Made by a program: the position numbers and the translations under genes
Notes under the pieces: generated by a model
What the model saw: the letters and a program-made list of their open reading frames with translations, nothing else
Databases searched by the model: none
Told to the model about the DNA's origin: nothing
Assembly (NCBI GenBank): GCA_027482985.1
Contig: JAIXVO010000782.1
Span: 1-10,803 of the forward strand
Length of the DNA: 10,803 nucleotides
From: Cyanobacteriota bacterium
Lineage (GTDB): Bacteria; Cyanobacteriota; Cyanobacteriia; Leptolyngbyales; Leptolyngbyaceae
Direction: 5' to 3'
Shown here: positions 1 to 5,606 of the stretch, one piece after another
How positions within the stretch are numbered: the first letter of the stretch is position 1
Layout: every line of letters begins with the position of its first letter

Positions 1-77
1 AGATGCTCAGCCAATCGTAATTCACTCAGGGTGCGCTCTTCTTCCGAGTTGAGCATAATTCGTAATGGGGCAGGCAT
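1..77 (-). CDS. IS630-type transposase, N-terminal start only (runs off window)
   Basis: A minus-strand frame opens at the ATG at 75-77 and is still open at base 1, giving 25 complete codons. It begins MPAPLRIMLNSEEERTLSEL, followed by RLAEH. The pattern of a short basic lead, then 'L..EEERTL.ELR.A', resembles the start of the helix-turn-helix region of IS630-type transposases common in cyanobacteria. This is family recognition from memory on a very short stretch. The catalytic DDE region would lie outside the window, so I cannot say whether the gene is intact. No clear Shine-Dalgarno sequence is visible. The AT-rich stretch at about 78-130 could contain the element's end, but I could not define a terminal repeat. 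Confidence 0.5.
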   Translation of the reverse strand, partial: MPAPLRIMLNSEEERTLSELRLAEH

Positions 78-189
78 AATCAGCGTATTTAGGAACTTTT
101 CTATCTTATAATTAATTTCCCCGCCTACTTAGTGTTAAGAGGAATGGCTATTAAAGCACCCTCTAGCAAGCAGAGGAATATAGTAAAAC

Positions 190-213
190 TGCCCCCGATT
201 CTATTAGGGGGCA
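190..213 (+). terminator. Hairpin with T-rich tail, probable intrinsic terminator
   Basis: TGCCCCC (190-196) pairs perfectly with GGGGGCA (207-213) around a 10-nt loop. The plus strand continues ATATTATTTTT, which suits a Rho-independent terminator, although the T run starts a few bases after the stem. On the minus strand the tail is AGTTTTAC, which is weaker. It may insulate the minus-strand operon from the transposase gene at the left edge. No plus-strand gene ending here is visible. Confidence 0.4.
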
Positions 214-290
214 TATTATTTTTAAACCTTTTCTTAGTCGTTCGAAGTTACATTTGATCACTCAAGAATTTGAGTTTATCTCTGCTAATC

Positions 291-404
291 GGGGTGTTGA
301 TCCGGGTGTTGATGCAGTGTTGATAAAAGCGCTGACAACACCGGAGTGTTGAGCCATGTTGATTGGTGCTGATCCTTGCATCAACGGCATCAGCACCAAT
401 CAAC
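291..404. repeat. Cluster of GTTGA-type repeats, iteron-like
   Basis: GTGTTGAT occurs at 294, 306 and 317, with start-to-start distances of 12 and 11 bp, close to one helical turn. The variants GTGTTGAG (346) and ATGTTGAT (356) follow. The reverse form ATCAAC occurs at 380-385 and 399-404. That is seven copies of the GTTGA core in about 110 bp. Helically phased short direct repeats are typical of protein-binding arrays such as plasmid iterons or operators. No binding protein can be assigned from sequence alone. Confidence 0.55.
358..404. repeat. Perfect 16-bp inverted repeat spanning a stop codon
   Basis: GTTGATTGGTGCTGAT (358-373) is exactly complementary to ATCAGCACCAATCAAC (389-404), with a 15-nt loop that itself contains GCATCAAC. 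The TGA stop of the minus-strand translocase gene (400-402) lies inside the right arm. There is no T-tract after the stem on either strand, so a Rho-independent terminator is not a good explanation. A protein-binding dyad or an mRNA 3'-end stabilising hairpin are alternatives. Confidence 0.75.
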
Positions 405-1538
405 GGTACTCCCGGGTCTCCCCCAAAATTGCAGCGTACTGGAGGCGATCTCCCGATCCTCGGACCATCCCCACGCCGAGGTTTTGAGCGGCCAGGAAGA
501 AGCTGCGGATTTCATCAGTAGAACTGTTGCGGTACACACTCACATCGGATTTGATTTTGCGGGCCGTCACCCAGCCAAATCGTATCGAAAACTTAATCAA
601 CTCATGCAGGTAATCAGGGATTTCATCCCACTCAATTTCGGGTGGAGTAGGGGGTGATTCTGGTTCTGCTTCCACCGATTCAGCGGTGGGTAAATTCAGG
701 CATTTCTCCAGATAGTCTCGGGGTGTTGGCACCGCGAATTCCTGACTGAATTGGTCGAGGGTGGGTGCATCGGGGTGGGATGTGAGGGTCGGGGTAGATT
801 TGAAAACGGCATCCCGATGAGGCAAGTAGAGGCCCTGCAAGCGGTGGGTTTCCTTGCCGTTGTCGTAAATCAGATCGCCTTTGCCCAAGAGGTTCACGCC
901 AGCGGGGTCACCGTTAAGGACAAACTCAGAGTCTTTGTCTTTCTGGACTTTCAAACAGACGTGGGACAGGCATTTGCTATTGATTTGCGGCGGCAGTAGT
1001 TTGCCATCAATCCGTTGGCTGGACCAGACAAAGAAGACACCAGCGGCAGGAGCTAGACTGGCAAGAGATTCGAGGATCGGCAGTTCGGGCTGGCGGGGGT
1101 CGAGGGTGAACAGGTCTTGAAACTCGTCCCAGAACACGCCGATATAGGGCATGGATACGCCAGTGGAGGCAATGTAATCGTCGATCGTTTGTGCGTTCAC
1201 TTGCCGGAACTGCGCATAGCGATCGCTCACCAATTCCTTCAACCCGTTCACCAGTTCGCTGGCCGCAGCACGGGTATAGGCGACGGGTTGCAAGAGGTAA
1301 GGACTGCCTTGCAAGAATCCGAGTGTCACGCCACCTTTGCCATCGCCGCAGATGAATTGAATCTGTTGTGGGTTATAGCGATGCACCAGACTACCCATTG
1401 CGGAGAGAATCCACTGGCTCTTGCCCTGGCGTGGCGCACCGCCCACGACAAAGTGTTGCAGGCGATCGCCCGAGAGTTCTTCTTCCACCAGTTCTCCCCG
1501 CACATGCACCCCGATCGCCATCCTTAGCGGTCCACCAC
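400..1538 (-). pseudogene. FtsK/SpoIIIE-type DNA translocase, C-terminal part, cut off by IS insertion
   Basis: This fragment carries the whole ATPase motor of an FtsK/SpoIIIE-like translocase, a hexameric membrane-associated pump for double-stranded DNA. Walker A GAPRQGKS is at 1417-1440. Walker B GVFWDEF is at 1120-1140. 'SSQRID', then 'PPQINSK' and 'LLGKGD' (874-891), match the conserved FtsK sequence after Walker B. The C-terminus, roughly the last 75 residues, resembles a winged-helix domain like FtsK gamma (GWVTARKI, then DEIRSFF). The N-terminal part lies across the insertion at 2818-3254. The frame stays open for nine codons into the IS left end, to a TTG at 1564-1566, and an in-frame ATG lies at 1519-1521, so a headless ATPase could in principle still be made. 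No motor residue appears lost. The family call is secure; the substrate and role are unknown. Confidence 0.85.
1529..1538. repeat. Target-site duplication, left copy
   Basis: GGTCCACCAC immediately precedes the IS left end and is identical to 2818-2827. A 10-bp duplication is within the 8-10 bp usually made by ISAs1-family elements. The perfect match indicates a fairly recent insertion with no later rearrangement. Confidence 0.95.
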
Positions 1539-1561
1539 TAGGGCAAACGCATACGTTTCTT
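1539..1561 (+). repeat. IS left terminal inverted repeat (IRL)
   Basis: It begins TAGGGCAAACGCATACGTTT. It is the inverted counterpart of 2795-2817 and differs from it at only two of 23 positions. Confidence 0.93.
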
Positions 1562-1643
1562 AACAATTAAGTGGTAGGGGTTGGAGCGATTGAGCAGAGA
1601 GCGTAGAATCCAGAGCAGTCCTGATGCCAAGGAGCGTTCTGCG

Positions 1644-2795
1644 ATGATTGATGCCGCAATTATTCCCCTCAAAGAACACTTCAGTTCACTGGATGACCCT
1701 CGTGCCCAGCACAGTATTGAGCATTTGTTGCTTGATATTGTCTTAGTGACGATCTGTGCGGTGATTTGCGGCGCTGATACTTGGGTCGAGATTGAGAATT
1801 ACGGTATTGCCAAACAGGAATGGTTGAAAACCTTCTTGGAGTTGCCCAACGGCATTCCGTCTCACGATACGTTTGAGCGGATGTTTGCTCGACTTCGCCC
1901 AGAACAGTTACAGCAATGCTTTTTGAACTGGGTACAAGCAGTGTTTCATCTCACCGATGGCCAACTGATTAGTCTAGATGGCAAAACGCTACGCGGTAGT
2001 TACGAGTGTGGCGGGAAACAAGGCATGATTCATATGGTCAGCGCCTGGGCCAGCCAAAATCGACTCGTGTTAGGACAGCGAAAGGTGAACGAGAAGTCAA
2101 ATGAAATTACGGCGATTCCAGAACTCTTGAAAGTACTCGATCTAAACGGAGTGGTGATCAGTATTGATGCAATGGGTTGTCAAACGGAAATCGCGGCTCA
2201 AATGGTCGCTCAGCAAGGGGATTATGTCCTAGCGCTCAAAGGCAATCAAGGTGATCTTCATCAAGATGTCGAGCAACTGTTTGACCATGCCCATCGCCAG
2301 AACTTTCGAGGCATTGAGCATGACTTTTATGAAACCCAAGAGCAAGGACATGGACGGCAAGAAATTCGGCGCTACTGGGTGATGGGAAAAACAGAATATT
2401 TGCTTGGTGCCGAGCACTGGGCAAAGTTAACAACGATTGGCTGTGTGGAATCACAGCGCCAAGTAGGCGACAAAATGACCTGTGAAAGGCGCTACTATCT
2501 ACTGAGTTTACCGCCCGATGCGACAGGTTTTGCGACGGCAGTACGAGGTCACTGGGGCATTGAAAATCAACTGCATTGGATTTTAGATGTGGGATTTCGA
2601 GAAGACCAATCTCGTGCCACTCAGGGCTATTGCGCGGAAAACTTAGCGGTGATTCGTCATCTCGCGATAAATCTACTAACTCAAGAACAGTCTGCTAAAG
2701 GTGGCACACGGGCTAAACGGCTGAAAGCGGGTTGGGATGACCAGTATCTCGCCAAGATTCTGGCTCAAGTTCCTACCCCCTCCAGCAAATTGTAA
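1644..2795 (+). CDS. ISAs1-family DDE transposase
   Basis: This 383-residue protein is predicted to catalyse cut-and-paste movement of the surrounding IS. The N-terminus (FSSLDDPRAQHSIEHLLLDI) is typical of the domain associated with ISAs1/H-repeat transposases. The catalytic triad fits D112 (SLDGKTLRG), D175 (ISIDAMGCQ) and E307 (HWGIENQLHW, followed by DVGFREDQ), numbered from the ATG at 1644. I prefer that ATG because AAGGAG at 1629-1634 is a good ribosome-binding site about 9 nt upstream. A TTG at 1581 would add 21 residues with no homology-like character. Length and motifs look complete, with no frameshift or internal stop, so it is probably active. The stop at 2793-2795 abuts the right terminal repeat. 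Confidence 0.94.
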   Translation: MIDAAIIPLKEHFSSLDDPRAQHSIEHLLLDIVLVTICAVICGADTWVEIENYGIAKQEWLKTFLELPNGIPSHDTFERMFARLRPEQLQQCFLNWVQAVFHLTDGQLISLDGKTLRGSYECGGKQGMIHMVSAWASQNRLVLGQRKVNEKSNEITAIPELLKVLDLNGVVISIDAMGCQTEIAAQMVAQQGDYVLALKGNQGDLHQDVEQLFDHAHRQNFRGIEHDFYETQEQGHGRQEIRRYWVMGKTEYLLGAEHWAKLTTIGCVESQRQVGDKMTCERRYYLLSLPPDATGFATAVRGHWGIENQLHWILDVGFREDQSRATQGYCAENLAVIRHLAINLLTQEQSAKGGTRAKRLKAGWDDQYLAKILAQVPTPSSKL

Positions 2796-2817
2796 AAAAA
2801 CGTGTGCGTTTGCCCTA
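2795..2817 (-). repeat. IS right terminal inverted repeat (IRR)
   Basis: Read on the minus strand from 2817 it begins TAGGGCAAACGCACACGTTT. It matches the left end with two differences and starts right after the transposase stop codon. Confidence 0.93.
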
Positions 2818-2827
2818 GGTCCACCAC
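2818..2827. repeat. Target-site duplication, right copy
   Basis: GGTCCACCAC directly follows the IS right end and is identical to 1529-1538. Deleting the IS and one copy rejoins the translocase reading frame (codons QPASGG, then PLRMAIG). Confidence 0.95.
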
Positions 2828-3254
2828 TGGCAGGTTGGATGTAGTCCGGGAAGTGGCAGAACTGGCGATCAGGACGCGGGATGGAAAGGGCGATCGCCCC
2901 CCGGTCTAAGGTCACGATCGGGGGAGTGGGCAGACTCAGTAGGGTTTGGATGGAATCGGACATGGCATCGCCCTGCAACTGTTTGATTTTCTTCAGGTCG
3001 TGAGGGCGCAGTTGCAGTTGAATCAGTTGCGGTCCGGCGATCGCATTGACGTAATCGGTGCGGACTTCCAGGTCATTCGCCAGGAGTTGTTGCACGACGG
3101 TGGCAAAGGATTCGAGGGGAGAGGCTCCGGTAGGCAGGATTAAGGGGCGTTCGGGGGCGACCAGTTGGAGGCCAGGGAGAGACGGTTGCACACTTTTGAC
3201 GATCGCGGTCAGTTGCGCTTCTTCACTCGCCCAGTCCAGGGCATCTCGGCGGCG
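2818..3254 (-). pseudogene. FtsK/SpoIIIE-type translocase, central part, separated from its motor by the IS
   Basis: This is the segment of the translocase gene between the membrane anchor and the ATPase motor, comparable in place to the FtsK alpha domain. The frame follows the TAG at 3255-3257 without a shift (RRRDALDWASEEAQ) and runs to the insertion at QPASGG. The first conventional start is a GTG at 3189-3191, with no visible Shine-Dalgarno sequence, which argues that this was not an independent gene. Beyond the insertion point the frame runs about 47 codons into the IS before stopping at 2676-2678. Joining 3488-2818 to 1528-400 gives 1,800 nt, exactly 600 codons, with Walker A at codons 254-261. 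No motor motif lies in this part, so any product would be inactive as an ATPase. Confidence 0.78.
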
Positions 3255-3488
3255 CTAGTATTTATCGGCTTGCCTCGTCGCAGCGCGGGCCTGCAATGCC
3301 AGGACGCTACCCCCCACCCAACAGCTCAGAGACAGGTGCCAGCGGAACGGCAGATCCGAGAGGGTGAAAGCAAAGCCAGCGATCGCCAGTTTTAGCCCTA
3401 ACAAGGAGAAGAGTACGGAACTGACGCGACTGTGGCGAGCTTCGCGGTAGATGTTGACCAATTCGTAGGGCTTCAATTCATCAGCCAT
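3255..3488 (-). CDS. Two-segment membrane protein, probable anchor of the translocase cut short by TAG
   Basis: The 77 codons start at the ATG at 3486-3488 (MADELKPYELVNIYREARHS). There are two likely membrane helices at about residues 22-43 and 50-66, followed by the basic tail ARAATRQADKY. The start overlaps the end of the upstream gene by 8 nt (ATGGCTGA), indicating translational coupling. After the TAG the same frame continues with no gap into the translocase segment, so this is more likely the N-terminal anchor of one 599-residue membrane FtsK-like protein than a gene of its own. A single change from TGG (Trp) would create this TAG. The alternative is a genuine short gene with a separate downstream ORF. 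An in-frame upstream start would add 18 unconvincing residues overlapping the previous gene. Confidence 0.65.
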   Translation of the reverse strand: MADELKPYELVNIYREARHSRVSSVLFSLLGLKLAIAGFAFTLSDLPFRWHLSLSCWVGGSVLALQARAATRQADKY

Positions 3489-3897
3489 GACGCAAAAACT
3501 CCCAACACAGTAGGAACCAGACCACCGCCAGCGGCAGGGCAAACTGAATATCGATCAGGCGGCGTAGTTTGGCGGCAGCGGGTGTATTGATGGCAAAGTG
3601 ATAGGTCAACCAGTACAATCCCAGCGCGACCACCCAAACGGCGATCGTGACCAGGGGATAGCCGTTGAACCAGCACCAGTCGGATAGAGGGAGCCACAGC
3701 CGCAGGGCGATCGCCGGGATGACCAAGAGCCAGCAGATGCGCCAAAGAATTTCGGGGAAGGACTTCGGGGCAGACAGATGCCGTTCCACCCAGGTTTGGG
3801 GGGTGGGCAGTTTGGCGGTTTTCCCTTGTTGTTTGAGTTGGGACAGCAGGACATTGACGACAGCTTGCAGGTCATCTTGCGATTGGGGATTATTCAT
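3481..3897 (-). CDS. Three-helix membrane protein, unknown family
   Basis: The 138-residue protein starts at the ATG at 3895-3897, behind a strong AGGAGGAG Shine-Dalgarno (3904-3911). A polar, partly helical N-terminus (QDDLQAVVNVLLSQLKQQ) precedes three Trp-rich membrane helices at about residues 50-70, 80-101 and 116-134. The start overlaps the upstream stop by 8 nt (ATGAATAA), and its own stop overlaps the next start by 8 nt. An upstream in-frame start at 3999 would add 34 residues inside the neighbouring gene and is rejected. I do not recognise the family. Its position directly before a membrane-anchored FtsK-like ATPase suggests a membrane partner, for example part of a channel or an anchor, but that is inference from context. 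Confidence 0.8.
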   Translation of the reverse strand: MNNPQSQDDLQAVVNVLLSQLKQQGKTAKLPTPQTWVERHLSAPKSFPEILWRICWLLVIPAIALRLWLPLSDWCWFNGYPLVTIAVWVVALGLYWLTYHFAINTPAAAKLRRLIDIQFALPLAVVWFLLCWEFLRHG

Positions 3898-4321
3898 AGC
3901 CTTGCTCCTCCTGGCATTCAGATCCCCACCCAAATAACCCGGTGGCACGACAGTCGCGACGGAGGTAAGGGCGGCGTTCGGGTGGTGCGGGTTGCACAAT
4001 CACGGTTTGCGGTTGGGGGGCGGCAGCTGGAGCGGCAATCGGCACCGGCGGGGGGCGAAAGAACAGATCGCGGCACACTAGCAGGGCTAAGAGTCCGCCC
4101 AGGCCCAGAGTGCCGATCGCCAAAAGTTTGACCCAGAAGAGAAAGAGATCGTCGGGAGTCACTTCATGGGGCGATCGCTCAATGGGTTGCGGCGTGATCA
4201 GCGTGGAGGCCCCGGTCATTTGCAACTCGGTCAGGTAATAGGTTTTGTCGCCGACCTGGACGAGATGCCCGCCGGGATGCGGGGTAATGTTGGTCTGCTG
4301 GCGTTGGTCGAGAGGTTGCAT
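3890..4321 (-). CDS. Single-pass membrane protein with Pro/Ala-rich linker, unknown family
   Basis: This 143-residue protein starts at the ATG at 4319-4321 behind GAGGA with about 8 nt spacing. The N-terminal half is polar (HLVQVGDKTYYLTELQMTG). One strong membrane helix spans about residues 59-83 (FWVKLLAIGTLGLGGLLALL). A Pro/Ala-rich linker at 88-114 and a short basic, Cys-containing tail (C124, C136) follow. The layout suggests a small membrane adaptor with soluble parts on both sides. The start lies 14 nt after the 31-aa ORF, and the stop overlaps the next start. An upstream in-frame start at 4417 would overlap that small ORF and has no ribosome-binding site. No enzymatic motif is visible and I do not recognise a family. 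Confidence 0.75.
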   Translation of the reverse strand: MQPLDQRQQTNITPHPGGHLVQVGDKTYYLTELQMTGASTLITPQPIERSPHEVTPDDLFLFWVKLLAIGTLGLGGLLALLVCRDLFFRPPPVPIAAPAAAPQPQTVIVQPAPPERRPYLRRDCRATGLFGWGSECQEEQGYE

Positions 4322-4335
4322 GGGGAAAGTCCTCG

Positions 4336-4431
4336 TTAGAAGGCGATACACTGACCGAAGGCCAGAGCCGGGAGAATCCCGAAGGGCACTTCCAGCACTG
4401 TGGAAATTAGGCGGCACAAAGCTTGGAACAT
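4336..4431 (-). CDS. Small hydrophobic peptide, 31 aa
   Basis: This ORF is too short for routine gene finders. It begins MFQALCRLISTVLEV, continues PFGILPALAFGQCIAF, and stops TAA at 4336-4338. AGGA lies about 9 nt before the ATG at 4429-4431, a usable ribosome-binding site. The peptide is hydrophobic enough for one short membrane helix and has two cysteines. It fills most of the gap between the 178-aa and 143-aa genes on the same strand, ending 14 nt before the next start. Small hydrophobic peptides are common in membrane machines such as secretion and conjugation systems. Whether this one is conserved is unknown, so it remains a candidate. Confidence 0.45.
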   Translation of the reverse strand: MFQALCRLISTVLEVPFGILPALAFGQCIAF

Positions 4432-4482
4432 GGGCAGGTTTCCTGGGATTTCTGAATGGTTAGCGCTGGAGTCACGCAGAAC

Positions 4483-5019
4483 TTACATGGGCAAAGCACC
4501 GAGGGCAGTGGCAGGGGCGATGTGCAGGAAGTCAGTTGTGAGATCTGGCATTTCAACATCCACTAAATCTGCATCAACAAAGGATTGTGGACTTTCCTGC
4601 GCTGGTGACATGAGGGCCGATAACTCCTGTGCAAACATCACCGTGAAGCGCTGCGGCCGATCCACCACGTATTGAGCCAGTTGTCGCGCCAGGGTGCGAT
4701 CGCTTGCATCCATGCGGGTCGCTAGATCTTTCACCTGGCTGATCAGGGTGTTCGTCGATTGCCCGATCACTTGTTTCGTTAACGCCCGCGAATCTTCCGG
4801 CGGCAGGGGTTCAACGGGCTGAGAGGTTGCAGCGTCTGCCGTCTGAGGCTTGATTGCATCCTGCCGGAACACCTCTAAAATCTGTTTGGCTTCCAGATCG
4901 GTGTAGGTGTAATCAACGTGATTGCCAAACCCCAGCGATGTGGCCACTTCTCCAATGCGGGTGCTTGAGATCTTGATGCCCTCCTTATCGAGCATCAGGC
5001 GAATTTGCGTTTTTTTCAT
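4483..5019 (-). CDS. Hypothetical protein with possible DNA-binding N-terminus and helical middle
   Basis: The protein has 178 residues and starts at the ATG at 5017-5019, 11 nt after a GGAG (5031-5034). The N-terminal 50 residues (KISSTRIGEVATSLGFG, then YTDLEAKQILEVF) look like a small helix-turn-helix or MerR-like fold. A Pro-rich linker at about 57-74 leads to a long amphipathic stretch (about 78-140, LISQVKDLATRMDASDRTLA) that could be coiled coil. The C-terminus is acidic (VDADLVDVEMPD). The start overlaps the upstream gene by 35 nt, so the two are very likely translated together. No family is recognised. A DNA-recognition or adaptor role for the downstream translocase would fit the context but is unproven. 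Confidence 0.72.
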   Translation of the reverse strand: MKKTQIRLMLDKEGIKISSTRIGEVATSLGFGNHVDYTYTDLEAKQILEVFRQDAIKPQTADAATSQPVEPLPPEDSRALTKQVIGQSTNTLISQVKDLATRMDASDRTLARQLAQYVVDRPQRFTVMFAQELSALMSPAQESPQSFVDADLVDVEMPDLTTDFLHIAPATALGALPM

Positions 5020-5275
5020 GGGTCAGTTTCTCCAAAATTTGCTGAGTTGAGAACCCGCGTCGGTAGGCCACAGCGATCGCGGCGAGTTGATTGAATTCGG
5101 ACTCGGTAAACTCGACTTTCCCCGGCTCAATCTCCACCAATTCACACCAACGCCACAGCGAAGGCTGACTCAGTAACCGCCCTTCTGAAACGGCTTCAAT
5201 CCCATACCGAATTTCTGAAAGCCTGACCAAGGCAACGTTGCGGGGAATGAGTCTTTCAACTTGAGCGGCATTCAT
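4985..5275 (-). CDS. Small MerR-like putative DNA-binding protein, first gene of minus-strand operon
   Basis: The protein has 96 residues and starts at the ATG at 5273-5275. The sequence SQPSLWRWCELVEIEPG, followed by FTESEFNQLAAIAVAYRRG and FSTQQILEKL, resembles the helix, wing, helix pattern of MerR-type DNA-binding domains. There is no effector domain, so it would be a minimal excisionase-like or regulatory protein. The resemblance was judged by eye and is moderate. The start codon overlaps one of three TTCAT-type palindromes in the divergent promoter region, so the operon could be controlled there by this protein or by the divergently encoded RHH protein. The ribosome-binding site is weak (AGG about 7 nt upstream). 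The end overlaps the next gene by 35 nt. Confidence 0.7.
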   Translation of the reverse strand: MNAAQVERLIPRNVALVRLSEIRYGIEAVSEGRLLSQPSLWRWCELVEIEPGKVEFTESEFNQLAAIAVAYRRGFSTQQILEKLTHEKNANSPDAR

Positions 5276-5311
5276 GTGAATTGCCTGCGTTCATATGAAT
5301 AATTCATGAAT
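5271..5311. promoter_or_regulatory. Three TTCAT-type palindromes, candidate operators
   Basis: TTCATGTGAA (5271-5280, one central pair off perfect), TTCATATGAA (5290-5299, perfect) and ATTCATGAAT (5302-5311, perfect) lie in 41 bp between divergent genes. They cover the -35 and spacer of the plus-strand promoter candidate and the start region of the minus-strand operon. A further dyad, TTAAG-cat-CTTAA, lies at 5338-5350. RHH regulators typically bind arrays of short palindromes at their own promoters, which fits the adjacent RHH gene. Confidence 0.55.
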
Positions 5312-5318
5312 GGATAAT
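5290..5318 (+). promoter_or_regulatory. Candidate promoter for the RHH/Uma2 pair
   Basis: TTCATA (5290-5295, 4/6 to TTGACA), a 17-bp spacer and GATAAT (5313-5318, 5/6 to TATAAT) make a plausible sigma70-type promoter about 90 nt before the RHH start. It coincides with two of the palindromes, so repressor binding there would block it. Judged by eye only. Confidence 0.4.
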
Positions 5319-5341
5319 AGCATACTAAAAGATGTAGTTAA
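5314..5341 (-). promoter_or_regulatory. Candidate promoter for the minus-strand operon
   Basis: On the minus strand TTAACT (5341-5336) and TATTAT (5319-5314) are separated by 16 bp, about 40 nt before the first start codon at 5275. Its -10 box almost coincides with the -10 box of the opposing candidate, so the two promoters could not easily fire at the same time. The palindromes lie downstream of it, where bound protein could act as a roadblock. Confidence 0.35.
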
Positions 5342-5407
5342 GCATCTTAAAGAGTGTAATTTACGGGTTTAAAGCATGAACAAGTATATTTGGAGCATCT
5401 CAACCGC

Positions 5408-5599
5408 ATGACACTAAACTCCATGAAGCGGATTACGATTACTTTGCCGGATGCGGCAGCAGCAGAGTTGGAAGACTGGGCAATTCAACAAGGTCGCCCT
5501 GTCGCTAACCTTGCAACATTTTTGGTTGAGCTTGGTTTAAGAGAGGCGAAAGACAAGGGAGATTACAAGCCAACGACTAAAAAGACTGTCAAGGAATAA
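5408..5599 (+). CDS. Ribbon-helix-helix (CopG-like) small DNA-binding protein
   Basis: The protein has 63 residues. KRITITLPDAAAAELEDWAI is a standard RHH beginning: an alternating-hydrophobic strand that pairs in the dimer and enters the DNA major groove, followed by helix A. Helix B is about NLATFLVELGLREA. A lysine-rich tail (DKGDYKPTTKKTVKE) follows and could contact a partner. I chose the ATG at 5408 because GGAG lies 12 nt upstream. The ATG at 5423 (58 aa, no Shine-Dalgarno) begins right at the strand and is equally possible. The gene ends 17 nt before the Uma2-type gene, an antitoxin-like or autoregulator-like arrangement. It may bind the palindromes just upstream, but this is untested. 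Confidence 0.75.
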   Translation: MTLNSMKRITITLPDAAAAELEDWAIQQGRPVANLATFLVELGLREAKDKGDYKPTTKKTVKE

Positions 5600-5606
5600 T
5601 TGAGGG

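Larger units (their letters stand above)
1539..2817 (+). mobile_element. ISAs1-family insertion sequence, complete, 1,279 bp
   Basis: Both boundaries are set by terminal inverted repeats (1539-1561 and 2795-2817, two mismatches in 23 bp) and a perfect 10-bp direct duplication outside them. The element contains one full-length transposase gene reading left to right, against the direction of the host gene. It has inserted into the FtsK-like translocase gene just upstream of the ATPase motor. It lacks HIP1 octamers, but at this window's density only about two would be expected, so that is weak evidence of foreign origin. Everything needed for further transposition appears present. Confidence 0.95.

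Noticed and set aside
163..356. Plus-strand open frame of about 60 codons containing GVDPGVDAVLIKAL.
   Set aside because: It has no ATG or ribosome-binding site, and its repetitive peptide is explained by the GTTGAT DNA repeats.
358..404. Inverted repeat as a Rho-independent terminator of the minus-strand operon.
   Set aside because: The stem is followed by ATGGCTCAACAC on the minus strand, with no T run, and the stop codon is within the stem.
291..404. Repeat cluster as a CRISPR array.
   Set aside because: The repeats are only 8 bp and lie 10-29 bp apart (start to start), without uniform spacers.
1117..1527. Plus-strand 136-codon frame.
   Set aside because: It is antisense to the FtsK-like motor domain, whose motifs are unmistakable on the other strand.
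1581..1643. TTG start extending the transposase by 21 residues.
   Set aside because: The ATG at 1644 has a clear AAGGAG site and begins where family-like sequence begins.
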